In this document: positions 27,119 to 37,251 of the stretch, piece after piece | Layout of the letters: each line of letters opens with the position of its first letter | Position numbering within the stretch: the first letter of the stretch is position 1 | NCBI RefSeq assembly: GCF_027913035.1 | Contig: NZ_CP115775.1 | Coordinates: 2,046,001-2,110,000 of the forward strand | DNA from: Paracoccus albus | GTDB taxonomy: Bacteria > Pseudomonadota > Alphaproteobacteria > Rhodobacterales > Rhodobacteraceae | Direction: 5' to 3' | Length of the DNA stretch: 64,000 nt | Translations under genes and position numbers: made by a program | Notes under the pieces: model-generated | What the model was told of the DNA's origin: nothing | The model's input: the letters and a program-made list of their open reading frames with translations, nothing else | Database searches by the model: none

Positions 27119-27679
27119 TCAGCCCTTCACCAGGCTGCCGGGGTAATCGGCCAGACGCTGACGGAAGATGGTGCCGTCCGGTGCCTCTGCCTGCAGGTGC
27201 ACGACCCAGGCACCGGGCTGCAAATTCAGATCCGCAACCCAGAGGCCGGAAAGATAGCGCATCTCCGGGCTCACATCATCGCGTTTCTGCGTTGGCCGGC
27301 TGACAGTGATGTTCAACGCCTGGACCGGCGCGGGCAGGCCCTGTGCATCGGAAATCTTAACGCTTAGCTGGCCATTTTCGTAAACCGGCTCTGCCCGCCA
27401 GCCGAGCGATTGCTGTGCGGCACGTTCGCGGTCGAAATTCTGCGAGGCAACATATGAGTTCGCCACCTCCAGCCCGGGAAAGCTACGCACTGCGGTCACG
27501 GCCATCACGATATTTACGCCGATGATGATCCCGAAAAGCGATAGAAAAACCGTCAGCATCCCCCGCCCGGTCAGCGGCGTGCGCCCGGTCAGCAGCAAGA
27601 AAGGGGCCAGAAACAGAAGCGCAACCGCCAGCACGATTATCAGACTGATCGTCAGTGGCGAAAGCTGAAGCTCGGGCAT
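27119..27679 (-). CDS. ccoH: cbb3 oxidase assembly protein CcoH (FixH)
   Basis: A 186-residue membrane protein needed for assembly of cbb3 oxidase. ATG 27679 gives MPELQLSPLTISLIIVLAVALLFLAPFLLLTGR, a first helix, then a second helix MLTVFLSLFGIIIGVNIVMAVTAVRSFPGLEVANSYVASQNFD, where V-R-S-F-P-G-L-x-V-x-N-S-Y is the FixH signature, followed by a periplasmic beta domain to the end. The frame is open to 27793 but those residues are antisense-type shadow inside ccoG. It lies 4 bases after ccoG. Confidence 0.93.
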   Translation of the reverse strand: MPELQLSPLTISLIIVLAVALLFLAPFLLLTGRTPLTGRGMLTVFLSLFGIIIGVNIVMAVTAVRSFPGLEVANSYVASQNFDRERAAQQSLGWRAEPVYENGQLSVKISDAQGLPAPVQALNITVSRPTQKRDDVSPEMRYLSGLWVADLNLQPGAWVVHLQAEAPDGTIFRQRLADYPGSLVKG

Positions 27680-27683
27680 CGTG

Positions 27684-29144
27684 CTATTCCTTTCCGTGAA
27701 AGACCGTGGCGACGGTGGATTGCTGTCCGCCCGCATCGCTGACAACCAGGCGCAGATCGGTGGTCGCCTCGCCCGCCATTGTCGATCCGACATCGGCCGT
27801 CAGGTAGACGCGCAGCGTCGCTGTATCGTCGGCGGGCACCAGCACTGTCGCGCCCTGCGCACCTTCAACGCGAATTTCGGTCTGCGCGGGCGCTTCGCCC
27901 GCATCGCCAACCGCGCTGATCGTGAACTCTTTCGGCTCATGCTGTTTATTGCGCAGACGCAGTTCGTATGTGTTGCGGATAGAGCCGTCCGAGAGGGTCA
28001 CGTAAAGCGGGTTGCGCACCGGGGTGACGTTCAGATCGAAAGGAGAGCGCATGAACAGCGCCACCAGCAGCCCGACGCCGATTGCCGACCACAGCGTAAA
28101 ATACAACAGCGTGCGCGGCCGCAGGATGTGGCGGATCAGCGACTGTCCTTCATTGCCGATACGCTCCGCCGTTTCGTCCTTCAGCGCCATATAGTCGATC
28201 AGCCCGCGCGGCTTGCCGATCCTGTCCATGATCTCATCACAGGCATCAATGCACAGGGCGCAGGTGATGCATTCAAGCTGCTGGCCGTCGCGGATGTCGA
28301 TGCCCATCGGGCAGACATTGACGCAGGCGAAACAGTCGATGCAATCGCCTTTGGCCGAGGTCGGATCATCGGATTTCGTCGCCTCGCCCTTGCGGATTTT
28401 GCCGCGTTCCTCGCCGCGCCATTCGCGGTAAGCGACTGTCAGCGTGTCTTCATCCATCATTGCGCCCTGAATGCGTGGCCAGGGGCAGGCATAGATGCAT
28501 ATCTGTTCGCGCATGAAGCCGCCGAACAGAAAGGTGGTCGCGGTCATCACGGCGATGGTCATATAGGCGACCGGGTGCGCGTCGCCGGTTAACAGGTTGC
28601 CCAGAAGTGTCGGTGCATCGGTGAAATAGAACACCCACGCGCCACCTGTAAGCAGCCCGATCAACAGCCATAGGGCCCATTTCGTTAGCCGCAGCCGGAC
28701 TTTACGCGCATCCCATTTCGAACGCCACAGCCGGATCTGGTTGTTGCGGTCGCCCTCGATCCAGCGTTCGACATGAACGAAAAGATCGGTCCAGACGGTC
28801 TGCGGGCAGGTATAGCCGCACCAGACCCGCCCAAGCGCCGAGGTGAACAGGAACAGCCCCAACCCCGCCATGACCAGCAGGCCCGCAACGAAATAGAATT
28901 CGTGCGGCCAGATCTCGATCCAGAAAAAGAAAAAGCGCCGGTTGGCCAGATCAACCAGCACCGCCTGATCGGGCATACCCGGCCCGCGATCCCACCTGAT
29001 CCAGGGCGTGATGTAATAAACCCCCAATGTCAGCGCCATGATGATCCATTTCAGCCGCCGGAAATAGCCGTGCACGGCACGCGGAAAGATCGGCTCTCGT
29101 GCGGCATAGAGGCTCGGCGGGGGACCGGCATCCTGGCTTGACAT
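27684..29144 (-). CDS. ccoG: cbb3 oxidase assembly ferredoxin CcoG (FixG/RdxA)
   Basis: CcoG is an inner-membrane iron-sulfur protein; in E. coli-like systems it reduces Cu(II) for oxidase assembly. The 486-residue product has membrane helices with CGYTCPQTVWTDLF, ENWI-like VERWIEGDRN, then ACPWPRIQGAMMDE, the two ferredoxin motifs CIDCFACVNVCPMGIDIRDGQQLECITCALCIDACDEIM (~residues 270-310), and an Ig-like C-terminal domain with a helix ahead of it. It leads ccoGHIS and has an FNR-type box 57 bases before its start. Confidence 0.95.
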   Translation of the reverse strand: MSSQDAGPPPSLYAAREPIFPRAVHGYFRRLKWIIMALTLGVYYITPWIRWDRGPGMPDQAVLVDLANRRFFFFWIEIWPHEFYFVAGLLVMAGLGLFLFTSALGRVWCGYTCPQTVWTDLFVHVERWIEGDRNNQIRLWRSKWDARKVRLRLTKWALWLLIGLLTGGAWVFYFTDAPTLLGNLLTGDAHPVAYMTIAVMTATTFLFGGFMREQICIYACPWPRIQGAMMDEDTLTVAYREWRGEERGKIRKGEATKSDDPTSAKGDCIDCFACVNVCPMGIDIRDGQQLECITCALCIDACDEIMDRIGKPRGLIDYMALKDETAERIGNEGQSLIRHILRPRTLLYFTLWSAIGVGLLVALFMRSPFDLNVTPVRNPLYVTLSDGSIRNTYELRLRNKQHEPKEFTISAVGDAGEAPAQTEIRVEGAQGATVLVPADDTATLRVYLTADVGSTMAGEATTDLRLVVSDAGGQQSTVATVFHGKE

Positions 29145-29200
29145 GAACTGGCTCCTGTTGCGTGTTCATGGGCGTTTAACCCCCGGCCAGCTTGAAGACC

Positions 29201-29214
29201 TTGACCTGCATCAA
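29201..29214. promoter_or_regulatory. FNR/FnrL-type binding site upstream of ccoG
   Basis: TTGACCTGCATCAA matches the FNR consensus TTGAT-N4-ATCAA at nine of ten defined positions. It lies 57 bases ahead of the ccoG start, in the ccoP-ccoG gap, and gives ccoGHIS its own low-oxygen control. FnrL control of this operon is known in Rhodobacter and Paracoccus; here it is inferred from the motif. Confidence 0.8.
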
Positions 29215-29406
29215 TCGGCGGAGAAAAATATATATCTGCGATCCATAAATCGGGCGGCGTCCCTTACCCTCCCTGACCAGCGGAAATGCAAGACGGGATG
29301 GAAAAATCCGCCCTGTTACATCGGTAGCCGGCCCCTCAGGAAACGCGCGAACAGGACGAGGGGCCGGCGCCATCCCGGCAGCCGAAACCGCCGGAATCTG
29401 CATGCA

Positions 29407-30489
29407 TCATTCGCCACCGCCAAGGCTGTGGACATAATAGGACACGGCGCGGATATCGTCTTCCGACAGGCGCGGCGACCAGTTGGGCATCACACCGAAG
29501 CGGGCATCGTGAACGGATTGCGTAAGCGATTCCGCGTCGCCGCCATAGAGCCACACCGCATCTGTCAGATCCGGCGCACCCTGGAACCTGTCGCCGGTGC
29601 CGTCCTCCATATGACAGGCAGAGCAATTGTCGATGAAAAGCGACTCACCCGGCGCCGCAAGTTCGGCGTTATGCTCCTGCCCTGATATCGCAAGAACATA
29701 TTCCACGACCTGCTCGATCTGCTCATCATCCAGCAACTCATCGGTGCCGAAACGCGGCATTTCGGAATAACGCGTCTCATCGTCATCTGCGCTGCGGATA
29801 CCATGCGTGACCGTGGTGTGGATGTCTTCAATCGTGCCGCCCCACAGCCAGTCATTATCCAGCAGGTTCGGATAGCCCCGTGCCCCGCCCGCGCCAGAGC
29901 CGTGGCACTGCGCGCACCACGTCGCAAAGACCGCACGACCGGCGTTCATGGCATAGTTTGACAGTTCCTGATCCCCGGCGATTTCCGCCAGTTCAACCCC
30001 GGCAAGTCTGCTCTGAACTGCAGCATTAGCATCATCGTAGCGCTGAACCTCTGCGGCGAGTTCCTTGCGGTAATCCGTGTTCAGAAAGCCCTGTGTCGCG
30101 CCGTTGATCAGCGGCCACGCCGGATAGAAAATCGTATAGGCCAGCCCCCAGACGATGGTTGCGTAAAAGCTCCACAACCACCAGCGGGGCATCGGGTTGT
30201 CGTATTCGGTGATCCCGTCCCAGCTATGGCCGGTCGATCCGACCTCTTCGACCATTTTACCGGCACGAGCCTTGCCGGTGCGCGGGCCGACACGCTTGGG
30301 CCTGTGCAGATTCTTACCTTCAGGCTCGCCAGTCGGATGGGCGAGGACGTCTGCCTTGTGCTCATCGTCCGCAGCGGCGCGTTCCAGCGAAATGCGGTTA
30401 TCGGGGTTCTGAGGGCTGTCGTGATCGTCGCTGGCGGGGGTATTGCTGGCGATCTTGTCGTCACGCTTGTCATTGTCATTATCGGCCAT
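29407..30489 (-). CDS. ccoP: cbb3 cytochrome oxidase subunit III, diheme CcoP
   Basis: CcoP carries electrons into the cbb3 oxidase. The 360-residue product has a long polar cytoplasmic N-terminus (acidic, ~residues 1-95), then [33 protein letters not shown] with the membrane helix, and two c-type heme sites CAQCH (~192) and CSACH (~292) with downstream axial methionine candidates (EMPRFG and VMPNWSP). The unusually long N-terminus is ~60 residues beyond the shortest homologues. The ATG at 30489 overlaps the stop of ccoQ (TGATG). Confidence 0.96.
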   Translation of the reverse strand: MADNDNDKRDDKIASNTPASDDHDSPQNPDNRISLERAAADDEHKADVLAHPTGEPEGKNLHRPKRVGPRTGKARAGKMVEEVGSTGHSWDGITEYDNPMPRWWLWSFYATIVWGLAYTIFYPAWPLINGATQGFLNTDYRKELAAEVQRYDDANAAVQSRLAGVELAEIAGDQELSNYAMNAGRAVFATWCAQCHGSGAGGARGYPNLLDNDWLWGGTIEDIHTTVTHGIRSADDDETRYSEMPRFGTDELLDDEQIEQVVEYVLAISGQEHNAELAAPGESLFIDNCSACHMEDGTGDRFQGAPDLTDAVWLYGGDAESLTQSVHDARFGVMPNWSPRLSEDDIRAVSYYVHSLGGGE

Positions 30490-30683
30490 CACCGCGCCTC
30501 CTTCTTGGGATCGTCCTGCGGCGCGGGCCGCGTTTCGTTTCGGAAGATGCTGTAGGCTGCATCCTGCTGTGACACGCGTGCGCCGGGACGGAACACGAAC
30601 AGGATCACGCCGACAAAGATCACGAACAGCGCCAGCAGGGCCCAGCTGTCGGCAAATTGGCGCATCAGGGTATAGATATCCAT
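30489..30683 (-). CDS. ccoQ: cbb3 cytochrome oxidase small subunit CcoQ
   Basis: A 64-residue protein with one membrane helix: [34 protein letters not shown], then a polar tail. The F-R-P-G after the helix is typical of CcoQ, which stabilises the oxidase. ATG 30683 is preceded by AAGGAGG; the frame extends upstream only as a shadow of ccoO. It is 10 bases after ccoO and overlaps ccoP. Confidence 0.93.
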   Translation of the reverse strand: MDIYTLMRQFADSWALLALFVIFVGVILFVFRPGARVSQQDAAYSIFRNETRPAPQDDPKKEAR

Positions 30684-30693
30684 TGCGTCCTCC

Positions 30694-31419
30694 TTACCGG
30701 TTCGGGTCGGGTTCAAAGGTCGAGAAATCGACCATCGTGCCAAGGACCTGAAGATAGGCAATCAGCGCATCCATTTCCGAGATGCCGGGCTGCCGGTCAA
30801 AATCGCGCTGCTGCGCACCGGGATAGCGTTCTTCGAGCCCCGAGGCATCGGCCCAGGGATCGGCCTGCGCCAGAAAGTCTTCGCGCGCGGCGGCGATCAT
30901 GTCTTCGGAATAGGGCACGCCGACCATGGCATCGGTTTCCAGCCGGTCCACGATATGCTCGCCCTTCAGCATCCGGTTTTCCAGAAAGCCATAGGCTGGC
31001 ATGATCGATTCCGGCACGACCGAACGCGGGTCGCGCAGATGGTCGATATGCCATTCATCGGAATAGCGTCCACCGACCCGCGCCAGATCCGGCCCGGTCC
31101 GCTTCGACCCCCATTGAAACGGGTGGTCATACATCGACTCTGCCGCCAGTGAATAATGCCCGTAACGCTCCACCTCATCGCGCATCGGGCGGATCATCTG
31201 GCTGTGGCAGACATAGCAGCCCTCGCGGATATAGACGTCGCGTCCGGTCAGCTCCAGCGGGGTATAGGGGCGCATCCCCTCGACCTCTTCGATGGTGTTG
31301 TCGATGTAGAACAACGGTGCAATCTCGACCACGCCACCGACGGTAACCACGAGGAAAGAGAAAACCAGCAGCAGTGTGGCGTTCTTTTCAAGGATCTTGT
31401 GCTTTTCAAGGATCTTCAT
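30694..31419 (-). CDS. ccoO: cbb3 cytochrome oxidase subunit II, monoheme CcoO
   Basis: The 241-residue CcoO has an N-terminal membrane anchor ([22 protein letters not shown]), the sequence [39 protein letters not shown] around the single heme-binding CYVCH (~residue 68), [26 protein letters not shown] and IMPAYGFL with the likely axial methionine. It is 11 bases after ccoN and 10 before ccoQ. Confidence 0.97.
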   Translation of the reverse strand: MKILEKHKILEKNATLLLVFSFLVVTVGGVVEIAPLFYIDNTIEEVEGMRPYTPLELTGRDVYIREGCYVCHSQMIRPMRDEVERYGHYSLAAESMYDHPFQWGSKRTGPDLARVGGRYSDEWHIDHLRDPRSVVPESIMPAYGFLENRMLKGEHIVDRLETDAMVGVPYSEDMIAAAREDFLAQADPWADASGLEERYPGAQQRDFDRQPGISEMDALIAYLQVLGTMVDFSTFEPDPNR

Positions 31420-31430
31420 CTCGCAGCCCC

Positions 31431-33035
31431 TTATTCAGCCGGAACGGCGGCAGTGTTCGGATGGACGCGGTCCTGGCGGGTCACGGTGGCCCAGAGGTTC
31501 CACGCCATGATGATCCCGCCCGACAGGTAAAGCGCACCGCCAAGGAAGCGCACGACGTTCATCGCGTATTTGGCCTGCACGGTGTCGGCGAAGGCATTGA
31601 CCAGGAAGCCCTGATCGTCGACCTCGCGCCACATCAGCCCTTCCATGATCCCCGAAACCCACATCGAGGCCGCGTAGAGAACCAGACCGATGGTCGCCAG
31701 CCAGAAGTGCCAGCTGACCAGTTGCAGGCTATACAGCCGCTCACGCCCCCACAGCTTCGGCACCAGATAGTAGAGCGCGCCGAAGGTGATCATCCCGTTC
31801 CAGCCAAGCGCGCCGGAATGGACATGGCCGATGGTCCAGTCGGTATAGTGGCTCAGCGAGTTCACGGCCTTGATCGACATCATCGGCCCTTCGAAGGTCG
31901 CCATGCCGTAGAAGCCCACCGCCACCACCATCATGCGGATGATCGGATCGGTGCGCAGCTTGTCCCAGGCCCCCGACAGCGTCATCAGCCCGTTGATCAT
32001 GCCGCCCCAGCTTGGCATCCAAAGGATCACCGAAAACACCATGCCGAGGGTCGAGGCCCAGTCGGGCAGTGCGGTGTAGTGCAAGTGGTGCGGACCCGCC
32101 CAGATATACAGGAAGATCAGCGCCCAGAAATGGATGATCGACAGCTTGTAGGAATAGACCGGACGTTCAGCCTGTTTCGGAATGAAGTAGTACATCATCC
32201 CCAGGAAACCAGCGGTCAGGAAAAAGCCGACCGCATTATGGCCGTACCACCATTGCGTCATCGCATCCTGCACACCGGCGAAAAGCTGCACCGATTTCGC
32301 GCCGAACGGGCTGACCGGTATCGCCAGATTATTGACGACATGCAGCATCGCGATGGTCACGATGAATGACAGGTAGAACCAGTTGGCGACATAGATATGC
32401 GGCTCTCGACGTTTCATGATCGTGCCAAGATAGACCAGCAAATAAACCACCCAGACGAGGGTCAGCCACCAGTCAACATACCATTCCGGTTCCGCATATT
32501 CCTTGGACTGGGTGGCCCCCAGAATATACCCCGTCGCGGCGAGTACGATAAAAAGCTGATACCCCCAAAACACAAACCATGCAGCATTTCCGCCCCATAA
32601 ACGGGCGGCACATGTCCGCTGCACGACGTAAAATGATGTTGCGATCAGGGCATTGCCCCCGAACGCGAAAATAACGGCCGAGGTATGCAGGGGCCGCAGC
32701 TTGCCGAAATTCAGATAGCCCTGTGCCGCCTCGGAAAAATTAAGCGCAGGCCAGGCAAGCTGCGCGGCGATGGTCACACCGACCAGAAAACCCACGACGC
32801 CCCAGAATACGGTGGCAATCACACCGGCACGCACCACCCCGTCCTGATAACTCGCCTCATCGGCAACCGGATGGGGTTCATCCGTGCGCCGGAGGTAATA
32901 GATAAAAAACGTCGCTGCGAACAGCATCACGATGGTCATGTTGACCGAATAGGCCAGATCGCGCCCGTAATTGGCCGCAATCGCAGCCATGACAGTGATC
33001 AGGCCAAGCACGATCAGCTTGATGTAATCCGACAT
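31431..33035 (-). CDS. ccoN: cbb3 cytochrome oxidase subunit I, CcoN
   Basis: CcoN is the catalytic heme-copper subunit, a proton-pumping oxygen reductase with high oxygen affinity. The 534-residue product has twelve hydrophobic segments and the expected histidines: [27 protein letters not shown] (low-spin heme), [19 protein letters not shown] with the CuB and cross-linked Tyr region, [20 protein letters not shown], and [21 protein letters not shown] 33035 has AGGACAGGAA ahead; ATG 33056 would add seven residues. It is first in ccoNOQP with an FNR-type box 110 bases upstream. Confidence 0.97.
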   Translation of the reverse strand: MSDYIKLIVLGLITVMAAIAANYGRDLAYSVNMTIVMLFAATFFIYYLRRTDEPHPVADEASYQDGVVRAGVIATVFWGVVGFLVGVTIAAQLAWPALNFSEAAQGYLNFGKLRPLHTSAVIFAFGGNALIATSFYVVQRTCAARLWGGNAAWFVFWGYQLFIVLAATGYILGATQSKEYAEPEWYVDWWLTLVWVVYLLVYLGTIMKRREPHIYVANWFYLSFIVTIAMLHVVNNLAIPVSPFGAKSVQLFAGVQDAMTQWWYGHNAVGFFLTAGFLGMMYYFIPKQAERPVYSYKLSIIHFWALIFLYIWAGPHHLHYTALPDWASTLGMVFSVILWMPSWGGMINGLMTLSGAWDKLRTDPIIRMMVVAVGFYGMATFEGPMMSIKAVNSLSHYTDWTIGHVHSGALGWNGMITFGALYYLVPKLWGRERLYSLQLVSWHFWLATIGLVLYAASMWVSGIMEGLMWREVDDQGFLVNAFADTVQAKYAMNVVRFLGGALYLSGGIIMAWNLWATVTRQDRVHPNTAAVPAE

Positions 33036-33144
33036 GGGTTCCTGTCCTCTTTCCATGTGCGAATTACGGCCGAATCACACCGTCTCCGGCGGCTCGGATA
33101 CTGTTCGCACATCCCCGTGATAGGGGATGGCGCTGATCCGCACT

Positions 33145-33158
33145 TTGATCTCGGTCAA
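33145..33158. promoter_or_regulatory. FNR/FnrL-type binding site between ccoN and uspA-like gene
   Basis: TTGATCTCGGTCAA matches TTGAT-N4-ATCAA at nine of ten positions. It lies 110 bases ahead of ccoN and 118 ahead of the divergent universal stress gene, near the centre of their shared region, so one site may activate both. The site is plain in the sequence; the regulator is inferred from Rhodobacterales practice. Confidence 0.85.
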
Positions 33159-33275
33159 ACCCGGTTGACGAAACGGCCCATATGGTCGCAGCCTGTAATC
33201 AACGCCACACCCGTCCGGCTGCAGCCTGGGCCGGGGCCGGGACGAAACGGATCATGCGACCTGAAAGGACACGTC

Positions 33276-34112
33276 ATGGCCTATAAGACGATACTCACCG
33301 TGATCACCGCCGAAGATCAGACAACCCAGCTTGACGCAGCGATTGACCTCACCCGGCGCGAGGACGCCCATCTGGAGGTTTTCTGCCTCGGCGTCGATCA
33401 CAGTCAGGCAGGTTATTACTATGCCGGGGCATCCGCCTATGTGTTTCAGGAAACCATCGACAACGCGATGGCCGCGGCAGAAGCACTGGAAAAGAAAATC
33501 CGGACCCGGCTGGAGGCAGAGGATATCCGCTGGTCTATCGACAGCGCCGTCGCGCAGGTCGGCGGGCTGACAACACTGATCGGAATGCGCGCACGCTTCT
33601 CGGACCTCGTTGTTCTGACCCGCCCCTATGGCGACGCCGCAGCACCCGATGCTGTCGCTGTGACCGAAGCGGCATTGTTCGAGGGCTCTGCCCCGGTGCT
33701 GATCGTACCCGATGCCGGCCTTCCCGCCGATTTTGCTCAATCCATCATGATTGCATGGAACCAGTCGGAAGAGGCGATGACGGCAGTGCGCCGCGCCATG
33801 CCTCTGCTGGCCTCAGCAAAGCAGGTCGAGGTGACCGTGATCGACCCCTCGCCCGACGGGCCGGAAGGTCCCGATCCGGGCGCGGCGCTCGCGCAGCTGC
33901 TCAACCGTCACGGCATTCAGGTCGATGTCTCAGTCCTCGCCCGCACCCAGTCGCTGATAAGCGACATCCTCGACCGGCATGCCGAAGAGATCGGCGCAAA
34001 ACTGATCGTGATGGGCGCATATGGCCATTCCCGCTTCCGTCAGGCCATCCTCGGCGGCGCGACACGCAACATGCTCGGCAAATCCCGCGTGCCGATCCTG
34101 ATGGCACGCTGA
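33276..34112 (+). CDS. Tandem universal stress protein (UspA family)
   Basis: A 278-residue protein made of two Usp domains. The first (residues ~1-145) starts MAYKTILTVITAEDQTTQLDAAIDLTRREDAHLEVFCLGVD and ends GSAPVLIVPDA; the second (~146-278) has IMIAWNQSEEAMTAVRRAMPLLA and the nucleotide-binding AKLIVMGAYGHSRFRQAILGGATRNML (G-2x-G-9x-G(S/T) pattern), which the first domain lacks. The long frame starting at 32685 is shadow; ATG 33276 follows AAAGGA. Divergent from ccoN with an FNR box between, as in other Rhodobacterales, which suggests induction at low oxygen. Confidence 0.9.
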   Translation: MAYKTILTVITAEDQTTQLDAAIDLTRREDAHLEVFCLGVDHSQAGYYYAGASAYVFQETIDNAMAAAEALEKKIRTRLEAEDIRWSIDSAVAQVGGLTTLIGMRARFSDLVVLTRPYGDAAAPDAVAVTEAALFEGSAPVLIVPDAGLPADFAQSIMIAWNQSEEAMTAVRRAMPLLASAKQVEVTVIDPSPDGPEGPDPGAALAQLLNRHGIQVDVSVLARTQSLISDILDRHAEEIGAKLIVMGAYGHSRFRQAILGGATRNMLGKSRVPILMAR

Positions 34113-34157
34113 TCCGCCTCTTCGGTGGCCAAATACCTTGGGGGAGGCCGCAAGGCC

Positions 34158-34174
34158 GGGGGCAAAGCCCCCTT
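34158..34174. terminator. Weak hairpin between convergent usp and nadK
   Basis: GGGGGC-AAA-GCCCCC followed by TTA lies 46 bases after the stress protein gene and just before the end of convergent nadK. The loop is tight and the T-run is poor, so terminator function is tentative. Confidence 0.35.
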
Positions 34175-34182
34175 ACCCCGGT

Positions 34183-34932
34183 TCAGACAAACTGTTCGCG
34201 GGTCAGGCGTTCTTCCAGCCCATGACCGGGATCGAACAGAAGGCGGTGACTGATCGAGGGCTCTGACCTGATTTCGACCGACAGGACTGAATCCACCCCG
34301 CGCGAATCGGCATCGGCCATGACCGGGCGCTTTTCCGGCTCCAGCACCTCAAAGCGCACGACGGCACCTTTCGGCAGGATCGCCCCGCGCCAGCGGCGTG
34401 GGCGGAACGCGGCAATCGCCGTCAGCGCCAGCACGTCCGATCCGATCGGCAGGATCGGACCGTTGGCGCTGTAGTTATACGCAGTCGAACCGGCGGGGGT
34501 GGACAGCAGCGCCCCATCGCAAACAAGCTCATCCATCCGCACGCGGTCATTGACGGAAATGCGCAGCTTTGCCGCTTGCGGCCCCGCGCGCAACAGGCTG
34601 ACCTCGTTGATGGCAAGCGCAACATATTCCCGCCCGTCTGCAGTCTTTGCCGTCATCGCCAGCGGATTGATCGCCGTCTCCTCTGCCGCGGCAATCGCCG
34701 CCGGCAGGTCGCCGGTCGCGTAGTCATTCATCATGAAACCGATGGTGCCGCGATTCATGCCATAGATCGGCAGGCCCTTGTTCTGATGCATGACGCTCAG
34801 CATCAGACCGTCCCCGCCAAGCGCGACGACCACATCAGCCTCGCGCCACGGCGTCTGGCCATAGCGCGCGGACAACTCGTCAAGCGCCTGCTGCGCTGTC
34901 TCCGTCTCACTGGCGATAAAGTGTATTTTCAT
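34183..34932 (-). CDS. nadK: NAD kinase
   Basis: NadK phosphorylates NAD to NADP. The 249-residue product from ATG 34932 starts [20 protein letters not shown], and carries the GGDG motif in [18 protein letters not shown] (~residues 37-54), [32 protein letters not shown], and the conserved [25 protein letters not shown]. The frame opens 14 residues earlier but family alignment supports MKIHF. It diverges from glyA. Confidence 0.95.
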   Translation of the reverse strand: MKIHFIASETETAQQALDELSARYGQTPWREADVVVALGGDGLMLSVMHQNKGLPIYGMNRGTIGFMMNDYATGDLPAAIAAAEETAINPLAMTAKTADGREYVALAINEVSLLRAGPQAAKLRISVNDRVRMDELVCDGALLSTPAGSTAYNYSANGPILPIGSDVLALTAIAAFRPRRWRGAILPKGAVVRFEVLEPEKRPVMADADSRGVDSVLSVEIRSEPSISHRLLFDPGHGLEERLTREQFV

Positions 34933-35048
34933 GCCGCCAATCTTGGCCAGCCTTCTGGCCTTGTCCAGCGTCAAACGCGCGTCTTAGGGCTTTGCCGCTG
35001 CAGAAAAAGCCGCTAAACCGCCGCCATTCCCGCTTACAGGAGCCGCCC

Positions 35049-36332
35049 ATGACCCGCGATCAATTCTTCACCGAAACCCTCGCCGACGCCGATCCCGCCA
35101 TCAGCGAAGCCATCGGGCAAGAGCTGGGCCGCCAGCGTGACGAGATCGAACTGATCGCATCGGAAAACATCGTCAGCCGCGCCGTGCTGGAAGCACAGGG
35201 CAGCGTTCTGACCAACAAATATGCCGAGGGCTATCCGGGCAAGCGCTATTACGGCGGCTGCCAATATGTGGATATCGTCGAAAATCTGGCCATCGACCGC
35301 GCCAAGGAACTGTTCGGCGCGGAATTTGCCAATGTTCAGCCGAATTCGGGTTCGCAGATGAACCAGGCCGTGTTTCTGGCTCTGCTGCAGCCGGGCGATA
35401 CCTTCATGGGGCTGGACCTGAATTCCGGCGGTCACCTGACGCATGGCTCTCCGGTGAATATGTCGGGCAAATGGTTCAATGTCGTCAGCTATGGCGTGCG
35501 CCAGCAGGATCAACTGCTGGACATGGCGGAAATTCGCGCCAAGGCTCTGGAGCACAAGCCGAAACTGATCGTCGCGGGCGGCACGGCTTATAGCCGCGTC
35601 TGGGACTGGGAGGCGTTCCGCAAAATCGCGGATGAAGTCGGCGCTTACCTGATGGTGGATATGGCCCATATCGCGGGACTGGTGGCGGGCGGCCAGCACC
35701 CCTCGCCCGTGCCCCATGCCCATGTCGTGACCACGACGACGCATAAATCCCTGCGCGGCCCGCGTGGCGGCATCGTGCTGACCAATGACGCCGATATTGC
35801 GAAGAAGATCAATTCTGCCGTTTTCCCGGGCCTTCAGGGCGGCCCCCTGATGCATGTCATCGCAGCCAAGGCGGTCGCGTTCAAAGAGGCGCTTGATCCC
35901 AGCTTCAAAGATTACGCCGCGCAAGTTGTCGCCAACGCGCGCGCCATGGCGGATGAGCTGATGAAGGGCGGCATCGACATCGTTTCGGGTGGCACCGACA
36001 ACCACCTGTGTCTGGCTGATCTGCGCCCCAAAAGCGTGACAGGCAAGGCGGCTGAGGCAGCGCTTGGCCGCGCCCATGTCACCTGCAACAAGAACGGCGT
36101 GCCGTTCGACCCGGAAAAACCCTTCGTGACCTCTGGCATCCGCCTGGGTGCGCCCGCAGGCACCACGCGCGGTTTCAAGGAAGAAGAATTCCGCCAGATC
36201 GCCCGCTGGATCGTCGAGGTCGTCGACGGCCTTGCGGCGAATGGCGAAGACGGCAATGGCGCGGTGGAAGAAAAGGTGAAGACCGAGGTCGCACAGCTAT
36301 GCGCCCGGTTCCCGCTTTACGAAGGCATGTAA
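35049..36332 (+). CDS. glyA: Serine hydroxymethyltransferase
   Basis: GlyA converts serine and tetrahydrofolate to glycine and methylene-THF. The 427-residue PLP enzyme has [100 protein letters not shown] with the PLP-lysine in THKS, and [19 protein letters not shown] 35049 follows CAGGAG; the earlier frame (from 34992) adds unconserved residues. Confidence 0.98.
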   Translation: MTRDQFFTETLADADPAISEAIGQELGRQRDEIELIASENIVSRAVLEAQGSVLTNKYAEGYPGKRYYGGCQYVDIVENLAIDRAKELFGAEFANVQPNSGSQMNQAVFLALLQPGDTFMGLDLNSGGHLTHGSPVNMSGKWFNVVSYGVRQQDQLLDMAEIRAKALEHKPKLIVAGGTAYSRVWDWEAFRKIADEVGAYLMVDMAHIAGLVAGGQHPSPVPHAHVVTTTTHKSLRGPRGGIVLTNDADIAKKINSAVFPGLQGGPLMHVIAAKAVAFKEALDPSFKDYAAQVVANARAMADELMKGGIDIVSGGTDNHLCLADLRPKSVTGKAAEAALGRAHVTCNKNGVPFDPEKPFVTSGIRLGAPAGTTRGFKEEEFRQIARWIVEVVDGLAANGEDGNGAVEEKVKTEVAQLCARFPLYEGM

Positions 36333-36399
36333 GCTGAACCGTCACACAGGCCAGACCCGCAGGCTAGAGCATCGCCTCGGCAATTGGGCGCGCGCCCGG

Positions 36400-37221
36400 T
36401 TGCCGGGGCGCGTCTCTGATCTGGTGATGTTCACGCTGAAGATGGGCTGGTCGGCGCTGTTTGGCGGACTGCTTCTCATAGCGATCTTGCTGAGCAAGGC
36501 GATCTGGCAGGATGACTGGGCGCTGAACCGCTATGACGCGCTGTTCATCTTTGCGGTGGCGATCCAGATTCTGTTCCTCGCGCTGAAAATGGAAAGCTGG
36601 GCCGAGGCCCGTGTGATCCTGCTGTTTCATATCACCGGCACGGCGATGGAACTGTTCAAGACCTATGCCGGATCATGGACCTATCCCGAAGACGCGATTT
36701 TCCGCATTGCCGGCGTGCCGCTGTTCTCGGGCTTCATGTATGCCTCGGTCGGCTCTTTCATCGCCCGTGCGATCCGCAATTTCGACATGCGGTACGTCCC
36801 CTACCCGCCTTTCTGGCTGACGGTGCTGCTTGCCGTGGCGATCTATGTCAACTTCTTCGCCCATCACTATCTGCCCGATATCCGCTGGTTCCTGTTCGCG
36901 GGCACGGTGCTGGTCTATGGACGCACATGGATCTGGTTTCGCCCGCGCGGCTGGTATCGGATGCCGATGGTGCTGTCGGCTTTTCTGGCCAGCATTGCCT
37001 TATGGGTCGCTGAGAATATCGGAACCCGCACCGGCACATGGCTTTACGCGGGGCAGAGTGAGGCGCAACTGGTCAGCTTTGCCAAGATCGGATCATGGTA
37101 TCTGCTGCTCTATGTCAGCTTTGTCACCGTGACGCTTGCAGCCCCCGGCGCTGTAATCGGCGCGCGCCGCCCCGACGCGGATGCAGCAGACCCCATTGCC
37201 GAGGCGCAGCGCGACGGATAG
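36400..37221 (+). CDS. DUF817 family membrane protein
   Basis: A ~273-residue integral membrane protein with about eight hydrophobic segments. Motifs WSALFGGLLLIAIL, VEMFK-like AMELFKTYAGSWTYPEDAIFRIAGVPLFSGFMYASVGSFIARAIRNFDMRY, and GSWYLLLYVSFVTVTL match the DUF817 (YoaT-like) family, whose function is unknown. The start is uncertain: TTG 36400 is the first usual start, but the upstream in-frame codons (reading RRLEHRLGNWARARLPGR) look coding, leaving only a CTG at 36334 as a possible earlier start. It starts 67 bases after glyA. Confidence 0.75.
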   Translation: MPGRVSDLVMFTLKMGWSALFGGLLLIAILLSKAIWQDDWALNRYDALFIFAVAIQILFLALKMESWAEARVILLFHITGTAMELFKTYAGSWTYPEDAIFRIAGVPLFSGFMYASVGSFIARAIRNFDMRYVPYPPFWLTVLLAVAIYVNFFAHHYLPDIRWFLFAGTVLVYGRTWIWFRPRGWYRMPMVLSAFLASIALWVAENIGTRTGTWLYAGQSEAQLVSFAKIGSWYLLLYVSFVTVTLAAPGAVIGARRPDADAADPIAEAQRDG

Positions 37222-37251
37222 CCTGCCGACAAACTTTCGCAGGAGATCATC

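Noticed and set aside
32685..33275. An N-terminal extension of the universal stress protein
   Set aside because: The extra ~197 codons are antisense to ccoN and include the FNR-box region; the Usp fold begins at 33276 after a ribosome site.
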